A DNA stretch of 64,000 nucleotides from JBNKWA01 sp050299555 (GCA_050299555.1 JBNKWA010000016.1:7025-71024), one strand, 5' to 3'. Positions 25,367 to 34,499 are shown, numbered from the stretch's first letter. Numbers and translations are program-made. The notes: generated by a model not told the origin, from the letters alone.

Positions 25367-25630
25367 TCAGCTTCCGCCGTCGGCTTCGTCCATCAGGGCG
25401 CGCAGACGGCGGGCGCACCACCAGCCGGCGGGGATGCCGAGGGGCACTGACGCGAGAAGCGCCTGTATCGGCGTCAGCGCCGGCAGGCCCACCGCCTGCC
25501 ACATCAGCGCCAGCATGAAGAGATTAATCGCCACCGCAGCGGCGGCGAAGGGGTAGAGCAGAAGGAACAGCCGGCGGACCGGCCAGCGGCCGGGCTTTTG
25601 CGGCGTGGGGTCGTCAATGGCTGGTGCCAT
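25367..25630 (-). CDS. Small two-helix membrane protein at the end of the nir operon
   Basis: This 87-residue protein has a cytoplasmic, Pro/Arg-rich N-terminus, then a membrane helix (LFLLLYPFAAAAVAINLFML) and a second one (IQALLASVPLGIPAGWWCARR). Its start overlaps the nirN stop by 17 bases, so it is translationally coupled and should be treated as a nir-operon gene. I do not recognise a named family. It may help assemble or anchor the periplasmic nitrite reductase or heme d1 machinery. Confidence 0.75.
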   Translation of the reverse strand: MAPAIDDPTPQKPGRWPVRRLFLLLYPFAAAAVAINLFMLALMWQAVGLPALTPIQALLASVPLGIPAGWWCARRLRALMDEADGGS

Positions 25631-27200
25631 CGTCGAAGGTGATCTTGTTCCAGACGTTGTACTTGCCTGAGGGCTTCTTCATGGGCAGGCGGGTCACTTC
25701 CTCGAGCGTGGCGGTATCGTAGACGACGATAGCGCCGTCGTCCTCCCAGATGCTGACCAGCGCGCGCGTGCCGTCCCGGTTGAACTCGACATGCGCTGCG
25801 GTGGCGCCGGAAACCGGGCGCAAGGTGCGGACGATCTTCAGGCTCTGCTTGTCGATGACGTGGATGGCGTCGCGGTTCTCGCCGAAGAACACGTCGGCCC
25901 AGACCTGATCCAGGTTCTCGTGGCTGCGCAAGAAGAAGCCTGGGCCCTCGGTCTCGATGGTGGCAATGACCTTCCAGGTTTCTGTGTCGATCACCGACAG
26001 GCGCGGCTCGCGCAGATGCGGCGTGGCCATTACGATGTGCCCGTCACGCTGCCAGGCGATGCCCGAGCCGAGATGCGGCAGGCCCGGGAGTGGCAGTTCG
26101 GCAATCTCGCGCCCGACGGTGAGGTTGACGACGACGCCTCGCTCGCCATCGCGAGCGGCGCCTATCAGGTTGCGGTAGTCAGGGGTGAAGAAGAAGTCGT
26201 CGAGTGGCTCGCCGATCAGGATGCGGCGACGGGCGAACAGCCCTTCCTCGCTTGCGAGCGACTCGATCATGCCCTTCTCGTGGCTGTGCACGAAGCCTTC
26301 GTGCACCGGCGGTGCGTCCGGGTCGGTGGCGATCTCCCAAATCTCGGGCGCATCCTTGAGGGCGAGGATGAAGCTCGCGCGTGGCGGCGCCTGGTAGACA
26401 GCCGAGACCCGCGACGGGGTGCCGGTGCGGTCGACGACGTCAATGACCTTTGCCACCGAAAGATCGTCTGCGGAAAGGATGGTCAGTGTCGCCGGCAGGT
26501 AATTGGCCACAGCCAGCCAGCGGCCGTCGGACGAAAGCGCGATGTTGCGGCTGTTGAGCCCAGCGCGAACACGGCCGACTTCAGCAAGGCTCCACAGGTC
26601 GTATTTCTGTACCCAGCCATCGCGGGACATGACGAAGACGAAGCGGCCGTCGGGGCTGAACTTGGGCCCGCCATGCACGGCATAGGGTGTGGGGAAGCGG
26701 TCGAGCACGGCGAAGCTGTCGCCGTCGAGCACGCTGATGTGGTGGTCGCCGCTTTCGACGACAACGAAGAGGTTCAGCGGGTCGGCATCGAAGGCCGGCG
26801 CCGGCGCCGGCCGGTATTCGGGGTTGGTCTGAAGCGAAGCGGCGATCTGGCCGGGACCCCACGGTGGCACCTCGGCGAGAGGGGTTTCGAGCCACGCAGC
26901 AATGGCGATGATCTCGTCCTCGGTCAGCGTGCCGGCGAAGGCGGGCATCTGGGTCGCGGCGCGGCCGTTGGCAATGACCTGACCGAGGTCGGGGCCGCGC
27001 AGGCGGCCCAAGGTCTCGGGGATCAGCGCCGGGCCGAGGCCGCCAAGACGCGCCTCGCCGTGGCAGTCGGCACAGTTGGCGGCGTAGAGTCGCTCTGCCC
27101 GGGCATCCGCATCGGCCGCGTTACCCGCCAGGGCCGGCAAGGCCAACGCGCCGGCAAGCAGTGCCGCCGCAAGACTAGGCGAAGCGATGTGCAGGATCAT
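25614..27200 (-). CDS. nirN: Cytochrome cd1-like NirN, heme d1 maturation dehydrogenase
   Basis: This 528-residue periplasmic protein starts at MILHIASPSLAAALLAGALA (signal peptide); the frame upstream overlaps nirJ. A cytochrome c domain binds heme at C43-A-D-C46-H47. An eight-bladed propeller follows (GGPKFSPDGRFVFVMSRDGW, PHLGSGIAWQRDGHIVMATPH). NirN is a paralogue of NirS that performs the last oxidation in heme d1 synthesis and hands the cofactor over. It overlaps nirJ by 26 bases and the small membrane-protein gene by 17. Compared with NirS it is shorter and carries a different c-domain. Confidence 0.92.
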   Translation of the reverse strand: MILHIASPSLAAALLAGALALPALAGNAADADARAERLYAANCADCHGEARLGGLGPALIPETLGRLRGPDLGQVIANGRAATQMPAFAGTLTEDEIIAIAAWLETPLAEVPPWGPGQIAASLQTNPEYRPAPAPAFDADPLNLFVVVESGDHHISVLDGDSFAVLDRFPTPYAVHGGPKFSPDGRFVFVMSRDGWVQKYDLWSLAEVGRVRAGLNSRNIALSSDGRWLAVANYLPATLTILSADDLSVAKVIDVVDRTGTPSRVSAVYQAPPRASFILALKDAPEIWEIATDPDAPPVHEGFVHSHEKGMIESLASEEGLFARRRILIGEPLDDFFFTPDYRNLIGAARDGERGVVVNLTVGREIAELPLPGLPHLGSGIAWQRDGHIVMATPHLREPRLSVIDTETWKVIATIETEGPGFFLRSHENLDQVWADVFFGENRDAIHVIDKQSLKIVRTLRPVSGATAAHVEFNRDGTRALVSIWEDDGAIVVYDTATLEEVTRLPMKKPSGKYNVWNKITFDDGTSH

Positions 27201-28392
27201 GGCTCTTGCCTCGGAACGGCGCCACGCCAAGTCGCGGCCCCGCCCCCTCGACGCCGATTTCGTGATCATCGAGGAAACAGGCCGGATCCTCGGCCCAGGG
27301 GTCGCCGGTGAGTTGCAGCGCCCGGATGCGGGTATTGCCGCCGCACACCGCCTTGTACACGCAGGCGCCGCAGCGCCCCTTAAGCGGCCGCGGGCGGAGG
27401 CGAAGCTGGGCCAGCATGGGGTCGTCCCCGGTCCAGAGTGCCGAGAAGGGCTGATCCTTGACGTTGCCGATGGTGTAGTCCGACCAGTAGGTGTCGGGAT
27501 GCACCCTGCCTTGCGGGTCGATATTGGCGACCCCGACCCCGGCGGAATTGCCGCCCCACGCTTCGAGTGCGGCGCGCAGACGCTCGACCCGTTCGGTCGG
27601 AAAGCGCGCCTCAGCCCAGCGCAGGAACCAGACTGCATCGGCATCGTTGTTGCCGGTCACGATCTCGAAATGCTCGCCCGCCTCGGCCGCCCGGTGGGCC
27701 CGCTCGACCAGAAGCCCAATCGCCTCGCGGGCGCGGGCGCGATCGGCATCCTCGCCGCGGTGCTTGTCGCCCCGGCCAGCATAGACCAGATGCGAGAGAT
27801 AGAACTTGTCGATGCCCTCGTCGGCGCAGAGCCGGAGCATGTGCGGCAGTTCGGTGGCGTTGTCGCGCGTCATTGTGAAGCGCAGGCCCACCTTGATGCC
27901 GCGGGCAACGCAGGCGCGGATGCCGTCGAGCGCCGCCGCGAAGGCACCTTCCTGGCCGCGGAAGCGGTCGTTGGTGACGCCGATTCCATCGAGGCTGATG
28001 CCCACATAGCTGAAGCCGATTTCGGCGATTGCGTCGGCGGTGGCGCCGACCAGCGGCGTGCCGTTGGTCGACAGCGCGAGATAGCGGCAGGCCCGGCGGG
28101 CGCGAGTCGCGATCTCGAAGAAGCCCTTGCGCGAAAGGGGTTCGCCGCCCGACAGGATCAGGGCCGGGATGCGAAACGCTTCCAGATCGTCGAGCACCGC
28201 CATCGCCTGCTCGTGGCTGAGCTCGCCCGGGAAATCCACGTCCGCGGAACTGGTGTAGCAATGCTTGCAGCGCAGGTTGCAGCGCCGCGTCAGGTTCCAG
28301 ATCACCACCGGGCGCACCGGTCCCTCGCGGCGGCGCGGGGGCGGCGGCGACGGGTCGAGAAGGCTTTCCATGTACTGGCTGAGGCGGAACAT
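27175..28392 (-). CDS. nirJ: Heme d1 biosynthesis radical SAM protein NirJ
   Basis: This 405-residue radical S-adenosylmethionine enzyme has its first cluster at C38-NLR-C42-KH-C45, then SGGEPLSRKGFFEIA and the SAM-binding GFSYVGISLDG. A C-terminal SPASM-like region has cysteines in KGRCGACVYKAVCGG and ACF for a second cluster. NirJ removes two propionate side chains from didecarboxysiroheme. Its start overlaps the nirH stop. Length and motif order are normal for proteobacterial NirJ. Confidence 0.95.
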   Translation of the reverse strand: MFRLSQYMESLLDPSPPPPRRREGPVRPVVIWNLTRRCNLRCKHCYTSSADVDFPGELSHEQAMAVLDDLEAFRIPALILSGGEPLSRKGFFEIATRARRACRYLALSTNGTPLVGATADAIAEIGFSYVGISLDGIGVTNDRFRGQEGAFAAALDGIRACVARGIKVGLRFTMTRDNATELPHMLRLCADEGIDKFYLSHLVYAGRGDKHRGEDADRARAREAIGLLVERAHRAAEAGEHFEIVTGNNDADAVWFLRWAEARFPTERVERLRAALEAWGGNSAGVGVANIDPQGRVHPDTYWSDYTIGNVKDQPFSALWTGDDPMLAQLRLRPRPLKGRCGACVYKAVCGGNTRIRALQLTGDPWAEDPACFLDDHEIGVEGAGPRLGVAPFRGKSHDPAHRFA

Positions 28393-28880
28393 CAGCTTCC
28401 TCCTCCGGCGAGCCGCAGGCCGGTCTTCTTCAGGATGCGGGTGGAATAGAGGATGTCGTGGCCTCGGCAGGCATCGCCGAGCAGCATGGACATTTCGGCG
28501 CGCCGGGCCTCGACCTCATCGCGGCTGCGGCCATGGATCATGGCGAAGAGGTTGTAGGGCCAGTCGGGCAGGACCCGCGGGCGCAAATATGCGTGGCTGA
28601 CGAAGTCGAGAGCGCCGATTTGCCGGCCGAGATCCGAGGCACGGTCGTCGTCGAGGTCCCAGACGGTCATGCCATTCGCGGTCATCCCGAGAGCGTAGTG
28701 ATTTGGAGCCGCACCGATGCGGCGAACAACGCCGCGGCCCTGCATGGCAGCGAAGCGGTCAATCACCTCACTTTCGGCAAGCCCGATCGCCTCGGCCACC
28801 GCAAGGAAGGGGCGACGCGTGAGCGGCAAGCCGGCCTGGGTCTCGGCGACGATCCTGCGGTCGGTGGAGTCGATAGTCAT
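28392..28880 (-). CDS. nirH: Siroheme decarboxylase subunit NirH
   Basis: This 162-residue Lrp-like protein starts MTIDSTDRRIVAETQAGLPLTRRPF, the ATG overlapping the nirG stop by four bases. It has a winged-helix half and a RAM-type half with GAAPNHYALGMTANGMTVWDL and WPYNLFAMIHGRSRDEV, the signature of the AHBH/NirDLGH siroheme decarboxylase family. It acts with NirG and NirDL to turn siroheme into 12,18-didecarboxysiroheme. It is not a transcription factor despite the fold. Confidence 0.88.
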   Translation of the reverse strand: MTIDSTDRRIVAETQAGLPLTRRPFLAVAEAIGLAESEVIDRFAAMQGRGVVRRIGAAPNHYALGMTANGMTVWDLDDDRASDLGRQIGALDFVSHAYLRPRVLPDWPYNLFAMIHGRSRDEVEARRAEMSMLLGDACRGHDILYSTRILKKTGLRLAGGGS

Positions 28881-29338
28881 GCCGCCACCCGGAAGCGGAT
28901 GAAGAATTCCTCGAGCTTGGGCAGGCGGAGGACGGGGAGGCCGGTTTCTGCCTCGATCCGCATGGCGGTGGCCTCGATCGCCTCGAGCGCCTCGGTCGCC
29001 AGCACGAACCACATGTTCAGCCGGTGGTCGCGGGCGTAGTTGTGGGCGACCTCGGGATGCGCGTTGACCTGCCCGGCGACGGTGTCGAAACGCTCGGACG
29101 GCACCGCCATGGCGCAGAGACAGAAGGCGCCACCCATCGCGGCGGCGTCGAAGAACGGGCCGAAGCGCGTGAAGACCCGTGCCTCTCTCATTCGGTCCAG
29201 GCGCGCAATCAGGGTATCGGGGTCGATGCCGAGGGTCGCGGCAACCGCGTCGAAGGGCTCGGGCACCAGCGGCAACCCATCCTGCAGGGCGTTGACGATG
29301 CGCCGGTCGAGCGCGTCGAGCTGCGTCCCGGCGCTCAT
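28877..29338 (-). CDS. nirG: Siroheme decarboxylase subunit NirG
   Basis: This 153-residue Lrp-fold protein begins MSAGTQLDALDRRIVNALQDGLPLVPEPF. The family's central histidine-containing segment (HPEVAHNYARDHRLNMWFVLA) is followed by IEAETGLPVLRLPKLEEFFI. It overlaps nirH and nirDL by four bases each. It is separate from the fused NirDL protein, and together with NirH the full siroheme decarboxylase set is present. Confidence 0.88.
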   Translation of the reverse strand: MSAGTQLDALDRRIVNALQDGLPLVPEPFDAVAATLGIDPDTLIARLDRMREARVFTRFGPFFDAAAMGGAFCLCAMAVPSERFDTVAGQVNAHPEVAHNYARDHRLNMWFVLATEALEAIEATAMRIEAETGLPVLRLPKLEEFFIRFRVAA

Positions 29339-30324
29339 GCCGCAGCGCCCTTGGACAGTTTCACCAGCGCGCCCTCCTGGCGGAAGCAGCGGAGGCTGAA
29401 AAGGACCTGGCGGCGCAACCCCTCGAGGCCGGCCTCGGCTTCGGCCCGGGCCAAGGTGGCGCGCGCCTCAAGCCGACTACGGGCGTGGATCATGCAGTAG
29501 AGCGTGTAAGGCCAGGCGGCTCCGGCAGGCCGGCGCTGGTAGCAAAGCGTGATGCCGGGTTGCGCGACGAGGGTAGCGCCGGCGGCACCGATCAGCGCGT
29601 CGGGCACCTCCCAGACCACCATGGCGTTGGCCGACCAGCCGAGCGCGCGATGTCGCACGATGACACCAAGCCGGCCGATCAGGCTGGCATCCAGCAGTGC
29701 GCGGATGCGGCCGAGGATCTCGGCCTCGGTACGGCCCAAGTCCTCGGCAAGCGCCGCGTAAGGTTCTGGCACGAGCGCCAGCCCCCGCGACAGCGCCTGC
29801 AGGATGGCCCGGTCGCCAGGCCTCAGCACATTGGGGTTGGCCGGGCGCTGAGCCGGCGGTGCCGCGACGCGGTCGAAGCGGAATCCGAGATCGACGTTGA
29901 AGGGACGAACCAACGGCAGGTCGAGTACCGGCAGGCCCGTTTCGGCACGGATCGCGGACAGCGACGCGTCGACATGCGCCCGGTCGGGCCCGGTGGCCAC
30001 GAACCAGATGTTAAAGGCGTTCTCGCGCAGATATGAGTGATTGATCCCCGGCTGCCGATTGATGATGGCAGCCACATCGTCGATGCCGTCCTCGGGCGCT
30101 GCGACGGCCGCGAGCGTGCTGGCGCCGGCGACGTTGGGGCGACAGGTGCCGCCGACGCGACTGACCATGCCCAGTTCCAGCAGCCGGGAGAGCCGGTCGA
30201 TAACCTCTCCCTCGTCCAGGTGAAGGGCGGAGGCCAGCACGGAGAAGGGCCGCGACACAAGCGGGAAGTCCCGCTGCCAGCGATCGAGAAGGGCCAGATC
30301 CGTAGGGGCGAGCTGCTGCAGCAT
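29335..30324 (-). CDS. nirDL: Fused siroheme decarboxylase NirDL
   Basis: This 329-residue protein is two NirD/NirL-type units joined head to tail. The first runs to about residue 155 (SYLRENAFNIWFVATGP, ETGLPVLDLPLVRPFNVDLGF). After a Pro/Ala-rich linker (RVAAPPAQRPANPN) comes the second (PEPYAALAEDLGRTEAEIL, RHRALGWSANAMVVWEVPD, WPYTLYCMIHARSR). Each has the winged-helix plus RAM layout. The nirD-nirL fusion is known in several denitrifiers, including Paracoccus-type operons. The stop overlaps the nirG start. Confidence 0.9.
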   Translation of the reverse strand: MLQQLAPTDLALLDRWQRDFPLVSRPFSVLASALHLDEGEVIDRLSRLLELGMVSRVGGTCRPNVAGASTLAAVAAPEDGIDDVAAIINRQPGINHSYLRENAFNIWFVATGPDRAHVDASLSAIRAETGLPVLDLPLVRPFNVDLGFRFDRVAAPPAQRPANPNVLRPGDRAILQALSRGLALVPEPYAALAEDLGRTEAEILGRIRALLDASLIGRLGVIVRHRALGWSANAMVVWEVPDALIGAAGATLVAQPGITLCYQRRPAGAAWPYTLYCMIHARSRLEARATLARAEAEAGLEGLRRQVLFSLRCFRQEGALVKLSKGAAA

Positions 30325-30327
30325 GGC

Positions 30328-31485
30328 CTAGAGCCCGGTCCGGTGGGCACGGGCGGTGAAGAAGATCCCGGAAGGGTTCTCGGCCGGGATCTCGGCCAGC
30401 TTCTCGAAGCTGCGGGTGTCGTAGACCTCGACCCTGCCGGCATCGCGCACCGACAGCCAGAGCTCGTGCCCGCGCGGCGTGAACTCCATATGCAGAACGC
30501 CGGGACCCGGTTCCAACTCGTGTACGACCTTGCCGGTCAGGGTGTCGACAATCTGCACATGGGCGTTGTCGGGCGGGGCGAAATTAACCCAGACCTGGCG
30601 CCCGTCGGGGCGGGCGACGGCGAAGACCGGTTGACCGAGGGTTTCGGTGCGACCCACTTCGTCGAAGCTGCGCGCATCCACCCAGAGAAGCTCGTGCAGC
30701 CCCACCGCCGGCAGCACGAAGCGGTCCCCGGCAAGCGCCCAGCCCTCGAGATGGGGCATCTTGTAGACGGGCAGTGTCGGATCGTCCTTGGCGTAGCCGG
30801 CAAGTATGCGGCGGGGCTTTGGCTGGTCGGTCCATAGGTCTATGGCCGACAAGCCATCCTCGCCGAAGAGCCCGGCAATGTAGGTGCGGCCGTCGCTGGT
30901 GATGAGTGCATCGTACGGATTGGTGCCGATACCAGCGATGCGGGTAACCTGCGGGTCACCACTGCCAGAAAAGTCCGCGATCCAAGTCTCGCCAGCATCC
31001 CAAAGCGAAAACACAAAACGCCGCCCAGGCGCATCAACCAGGCCGATCGTCTTCGAACCGGTGGGGATATCGGCCACCGGCTCCAGGGTCTCGGCGTCGA
31101 AGACGCGGACGCCGCCAGGTTCATAGTTCGAGACCGCCACCAGCCTGCCGTCGTCGGAGATGGCGCCGCCGATGGAGTTGCCGGCCTGCATCACGCGGGC
31201 GGCAATCGTAGCGGTGGTCAGGTCGACCTTCGTCAGCCCGCCGTCGCGGCCAAAGACATAGGCGAAACGCTCGTCGGGCGAGAATACGACCGAGGCGTGG
31301 GAGAGGTCGCCAAGACCGGTAACGCGGCCGATGGACACGCGTTCGGACTGATCGACGATCAGCACCGCGCCGCTGGCCCGCTCAACGACCACGCCGAGAT
31401 CGCCGGTGGCGCGGATGTCGTCGGCGGCTGCAGGCAGGACGATCGCGGCGGCAAGCGCTGCGGCGCCGAGGATCCGGGCGATCAT
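30328..31485 (-). CDS. nirF: Heme d1 biosynthesis protein NirF
   Basis: This 385-residue protein starts at MIARILGAAALAAAIVLPAAA, a signal peptide; a longer frame overlaps nirC. It is a propeller related to the d1 domain of NirS (VVFSPDERFAYVFGRDGGLTKVDL, GYAKDDPTLPVYKMPHLEGWAL, HMEFTPRGHELWLSVRDAG) and lacks a c-type heme site. NirF is required for heme d1 synthesis, acting on a late precursor before NirN. The C-terminus IPAENPSGIFFTARAHRTGL is typical. Confidence 0.93.
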   Translation of the reverse strand: MIARILGAAALAAAIVLPAAADDIRATGDLGVVVERASGAVLIVDQSERVSIGRVTGLGDLSHASVVFSPDERFAYVFGRDGGLTKVDLTTATIAARVMQAGNSIGGAISDDGRLVAVSNYEPGGVRVFDAETLEPVADIPTGSKTIGLVDAPGRRFVFSLWDAGETWIADFSGSGDPQVTRIAGIGTNPYDALITSDGRTYIAGLFGEDGLSAIDLWTDQPKPRRILAGYAKDDPTLPVYKMPHLEGWALAGDRFVLPAVGLHELLWVDARSFDEVGRTETLGQPVFAVARPDGRQVWVNFAPPDNAHVQIVDTLTGKVVHELEPGPGVLHMEFTPRGHELWLSVRDAGRVEVYDTRSFEKLAEIPAENPSGIFFTARAHRTGL

Positions 31486-31808
31486 GGCACAACCTCGTCG
31501 AGCAGGTAGAGGGCGATCCAGTCCGCGTCGGATTCGCTGATGAGCGGGCGCCACGGCGGCATCGCCGTGCCCGGGACGCCGTCGAGAACGATGGTCGCGA
31601 TCGTTTCCGGCGCGCGGCCGACCAGCGCGGCGGGGCGGATGTCGGGACCAAGCCCGCCGGCCAGGGTCAGGCCGTGGCAGGAGCCGCAGTCCTGACGAAC
31701 CAGGCGCTCGAGCTCGGACGCGCGGCCCGAATCCGCGCCTGAAGCCGCCATGGCGGCCGGCGTCGCGATCACCGTGGCGACGAGAGTGAGGCTAGGCAAG
31801 CAGCGCAT
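31482..31808 (-). CDS. nirC: Small periplasmic cytochrome c NirC (c55x)
   Basis: This 108-residue protein has a signal peptide (MRCLPSLTLVATVIATPAAMA) and one heme site, C41-G-S-C44-H45. A methionine in PGTAMPPWRPL fits as the second ligand, and LISESDADWIALYLL closes the class I fold. NirC supplies electrons to, or accepts them from, NirS and NirN during maturation and turnover. The gene overlaps nirE by 17 bases and nirF by four. Confidence 0.9.
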   Translation of the reverse strand: MRCLPSLTLVATVIATPAAMAASGADSGRASELERLVRQDCGSCHGLTLAGGLGPDIRPAALVGRAPETIATIVLDGVPGTAMPPWRPLISESDADWIALYLLDEVVP

Positions 31809-32586
31809 CGCCCGCCTCCGCCATGGCGATGCCAGACAACCAGTCTGCCGCGACGTCGTCGCGACCAAGGCTCGCCACGCGCCCGATGATGAACACCACC
31901 GGCGGGCCGAGACCAGCCTCGGACAGGGCTGCGGCCACACTGTCGAGACGGGTCACCAGGCGCCGCTCGCTGGGTGTTGCGGCAGCCGCCACAGCCAGCA
32001 CGGGCATATCCCCCGAAAGCCCGTTCGCCATCAGGTGCCTCGAAATCGACGCGATACTGCTGGCCCCCATGTAGACAACCAGAGTGGTTTCCGGATCGGC
32101 TAATCCGGCCCAGTCGAGATCAAGTTCCGCACCGGCGCGGCAATGTCCGGTGACGAAGCGTAGCCCGGTCACCATGCCGCGTTGGGTGAGCGGCACACCT
32201 GCCGAAGCCGCCGCCGCCTGCGCCGCCGTGATGCCCGGCACGACCTGGACATCGATGCCGGCCGCGCGAAGCGCAAGCACCTCTTCGCCGCCACGCCCAA
32301 AGATAAAGGGATCGCCGCCTTTGAGGCGGACGATCTCCTGCCCTTTGCGGGCAAGGTCGATCAGGATCGCGTTGATGCGTTCCTGCGGAACCGGATGGCT
32401 GTGCGGCTTCTTGCCAACGTCGATCAGCCGCGCCGTCGGCGGTGCCAGCGCCAGCACTGCGTCGGACACCAGCCGGTCGTGCACGACGATGGCGGCCCGA
32501 GCCAGTGCCCGGACCGCGCGAAGCGTAAGGAGCTCCGGATCGCCGGGGCCGGCGCCGACCAGGAGCACGCGACCCGGTCTAGTCAT
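31792..32586 (-). CDS. nirE: Uroporphyrinogen-III C-methyltransferase
   Basis: This 264-residue SAM-dependent methyltransferase makes precorrin-2, the first committed step to siroheme and heme d1. Motifs are VGAGPGDPELLTLRAVRAL, EIVRLKGGDPFIFGRGGEE, VPGITAAQAAAASAGVPLTQRG and VVYMGASSIASI. It lacks the CysG-type dehydrogenase/ferrochelatase part, so it is the dedicated denitrification enzyme NirE rather than CysG. It sits directly after nirS, with 28 bases between. Confidence 0.93.
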   Translation of the reverse strand: MTRPGRVLLVGAGPGDPELLTLRAVRALARAAIVVHDRLVSDAVLALAPPTARLIDVGKKPHSHPVPQERINAILIDLARKGQEIVRLKGGDPFIFGRGGEEVLALRAAGIDVQVVPGITAAQAAAASAGVPLTQRGMVTGLRFVTGHCRAGAELDLDWAGLADPETTLVVYMGASSIASISRHLMANGLSGDMPVLAVAAAATPSERRLVTRLDSVAAALSEAGLGPPVVFIIGRVASLGRDDVAADWLSGIAMAEAGDALLA

Positions 32587-32614
32587 GCGGAACCTCCCCC
32601 CGGAACCCTCCCAG

Positions 32615-34366
32615 TCAGTAGATGTCGGAACGGGTGTTGAGGACGTTGAACTTGCCGGTCGGCGTGATCAGAGCGGGATCCTTAATCACCTCCTTAAGTT
32701 CAAGCGTCTGATCGTCGACCACAACGATAGCCGACTCCTTGTCCTGTGCGTTCCAGACCGAGAACCAGACCTCGGTGCCCTGCTTGTTGAACTCGGGCTG
32801 GACAACGCGCGGCTGGCCTTCCGCGATGCCGGCCCATTCGCCGATCGGCAGCACCGTGTATTCGGGATCCTCACCCGCCTTCATGCTGCTGATGTTGAAC
32901 ACCGCCACCGAGGCAGAGATCTCGGCATCGGGGTTCAGCGGGGCATCCACGTAGAGGTGATCGGAATTCGGATGTGTCTTGATGAACAACGACCCGCCGC
33001 CGAGGGCATAGAAGCTCTGCACCAGCTTCCAGGCATTGTCTGGATGGCCTTCCGGATCGGTTCCGATCAGCGCCACGCTGTCATCGCCAAGGTGCGACGT
33101 GGCCCAGACCGGGCCGAGTTCAGGATGCACGAAGTTGGCGCCGCGGCCGGGATGCGGCGTCTGGCCGCCGGTCTCGATCAGGGTGACCAGCTTCTCCTCC
33201 TTGGTGTCGACGACGGCGATCTTGCCGCGCGCATTGGCCGCCACCAGGAAATAGCGTTTGGTGGAGTCGAAGCCGCCGTCATGCAGGAACCGCTCGGCCT
33301 CGATCTCGGTCACCTTCAGGTTCTTGATGTCGTCGTAGTTGACCAGCAGGATCTTGCCGGTCTCCTTCACGTTGACGATGAACTGCGGGTGATAGTGCGA
33401 TGCCACGATCGACGCCACCCTGGGTTCGGGATGGTAGGTCTGCTCGTCATAGATCATACCGCGCGTCGATTCGATCTTGAGCGGCTCAAGCGTGTCGCCG
33501 TCCATGATGACGTATTGCGGCGGCCAGTAACTGCCTGCGATGGCGTATTTGTCTTCAAAGCCCTCGAACTTCGAGGTCTCGATTGAGCGCGCCTCCGAGC
33601 CGATCTTGATTTCGGCGACCGTGGCGGGCGGATTCATCCACAGGTCGATCATGTTGACCTTGGCGTCGCGGCCAATGACGAAAAGATAGCGTCCGGAGGC
33701 CGAGATGCGGCTGATATGGACTGCATAGCCGGTGTCGATCACCGCCTTGATCTCATACGTCCCACCGTCGATGAGCGCCACCTGGCCGGAATCACGCAGC
33801 GTCACCGAAAACAGGTTGTCCAGGTCGAGGTCGTTCATCGGCTCGGTTGGCCGATCCTGCGGGGCGACGTGCAGCACCCAGCTGTCACGCATCTGCGCCA
33901 TGCCGAATTCCGGCGGTGACGGCGGCTCGATCAGGAGGTAGCGGGCCATGATGTCGAGCTGCTCTTCGGAGAGCTGGCCCGAGGTGCCCCAGTTCGGCAT
34001 GCCGGCCGGCGAGCCATACGTCATGAAGTCCTTGAGATAATCGTAGCCCACCTCGCGGGTGATGTCGGTGGTCAGCGGCTTGCCGGTCGCACCCTTGCGG
34101 AGCACGCCATGGCAGCCTGCGCAGCGTTCGAAGTAGATGGTGGCGGCCTGGTTGAACTCGTCTGGACTGATGACCGGATCGTCCGGCTTGAGTCCCGGGA
34201 TCTCGACGCCGATCTGGCCGAGCGACGTGGCGCTAAACACATACTCCGCAGCTGGGGTGTCGCCATGGCCTTCGGGCTTTTCCTGAGCAGATGCTCCCCA
34301 AGCGACCAAAGTCATCGGCAGCGCTACGCCGGCGAGCAACGCCGTCTTGCGGATGATGCGGTTCAT
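32615..34366 (-). CDS. nirS: Cytochrome cd1 nitrite reductase (NO-forming)
   Basis: This 583-residue periplasmic enzyme reduces nitrite to nitric oxide. The chosen start, MNRIIRKTALLAGVALPMTL, lies six bases after GAGGGG; an ATG six bases upstream is alternative. A signal peptide ends near ASAQ. Heme c binds at C82-A-G-C85-H86. The d1 propeller carries the active-site histidine regions (RVASIVASHYHPQFIVNVKE and HPGRGANFVHPELGPVWATSHLGDD) and ends GKFNVLNTRSDIY. It is the first gene of the nir operon. A palindromic Crp/Fnr-type site lies 67-80 bases upstream. Confidence 0.96.
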   Translation of the reverse strand: MNRIIRKTALLAGVALPMTLVAWGASAQEKPEGHGDTPAAEYVFSATSLGQIGVEIPGLKPDDPVISPDEFNQAATIYFERCAGCHGVLRKGATGKPLTTDITREVGYDYLKDFMTYGSPAGMPNWGTSGQLSEEQLDIMARYLLIEPPSPPEFGMAQMRDSWVLHVAPQDRPTEPMNDLDLDNLFSVTLRDSGQVALIDGGTYEIKAVIDTGYAVHISRISASGRYLFVIGRDAKVNMIDLWMNPPATVAEIKIGSEARSIETSKFEGFEDKYAIAGSYWPPQYVIMDGDTLEPLKIESTRGMIYDEQTYHPEPRVASIVASHYHPQFIVNVKETGKILLVNYDDIKNLKVTEIEAERFLHDGGFDSTKRYFLVAANARGKIAVVDTKEEKLVTLIETGGQTPHPGRGANFVHPELGPVWATSHLGDDSVALIGTDPEGHPDNAWKLVQSFYALGGGSLFIKTHPNSDHLYVDAPLNPDAEISASVAVFNISSMKAGEDPEYTVLPIGEWAGIAEGQPRVVQPEFNKQGTEVWFSVWNAQDKESAIVVVDDQTLELKEVIKDPALITPTGKFNVLNTRSDIY

Positions 34367-34431
34367 TGGCATCCCCTCGATCTCCTCCATGTGGGCTCGC
34401 GCGATCTAGGCCATGCGGCGACAGCACCTGC

Positions 34432-34448
34432 CTTGACTTTCGTTAAGG
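34432..34448. promoter_or_regulatory. Candidate NnrR/Dnr (Crp/Fnr-type) binding site between nirS and nirI
   Basis: CTTGACTTTCGTTAAGG contains the near-palindrome TTGAC-N4-GTTAA (34433-34446), close to the TTGAT/C-N4-A/GTCAA pattern of Fnr/NNR regulators. It is in the 133-base divergent region and could act on both genes. A site centred near -41.5 toward nirS would place the -10 near CTAGAT (minus strand, about 34409-34404). The same 17 bases recur upstream of norC. Confidence 0.75.
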
Positions 34449-34499
34449 AGGTGCTGAGGTGCCGCAGCCAAGCTCGGCGGGACGCAATCGGAACGGATC

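Noticed and set aside
25614..27200. A second nitrite reductase gene
   Set aside because: The cytochrome-plus-propeller protein is shorter than NirS, lacks its active-site segments and sits next to nirJ, matching NirN.
28392..30324. Reading nirH, nirG and nirDL as Lrp/AsnC transcription factors
   Set aside because: They have the Lrp-like fold but carry the siroheme decarboxylase segments and lie inside a heme d1 operon.
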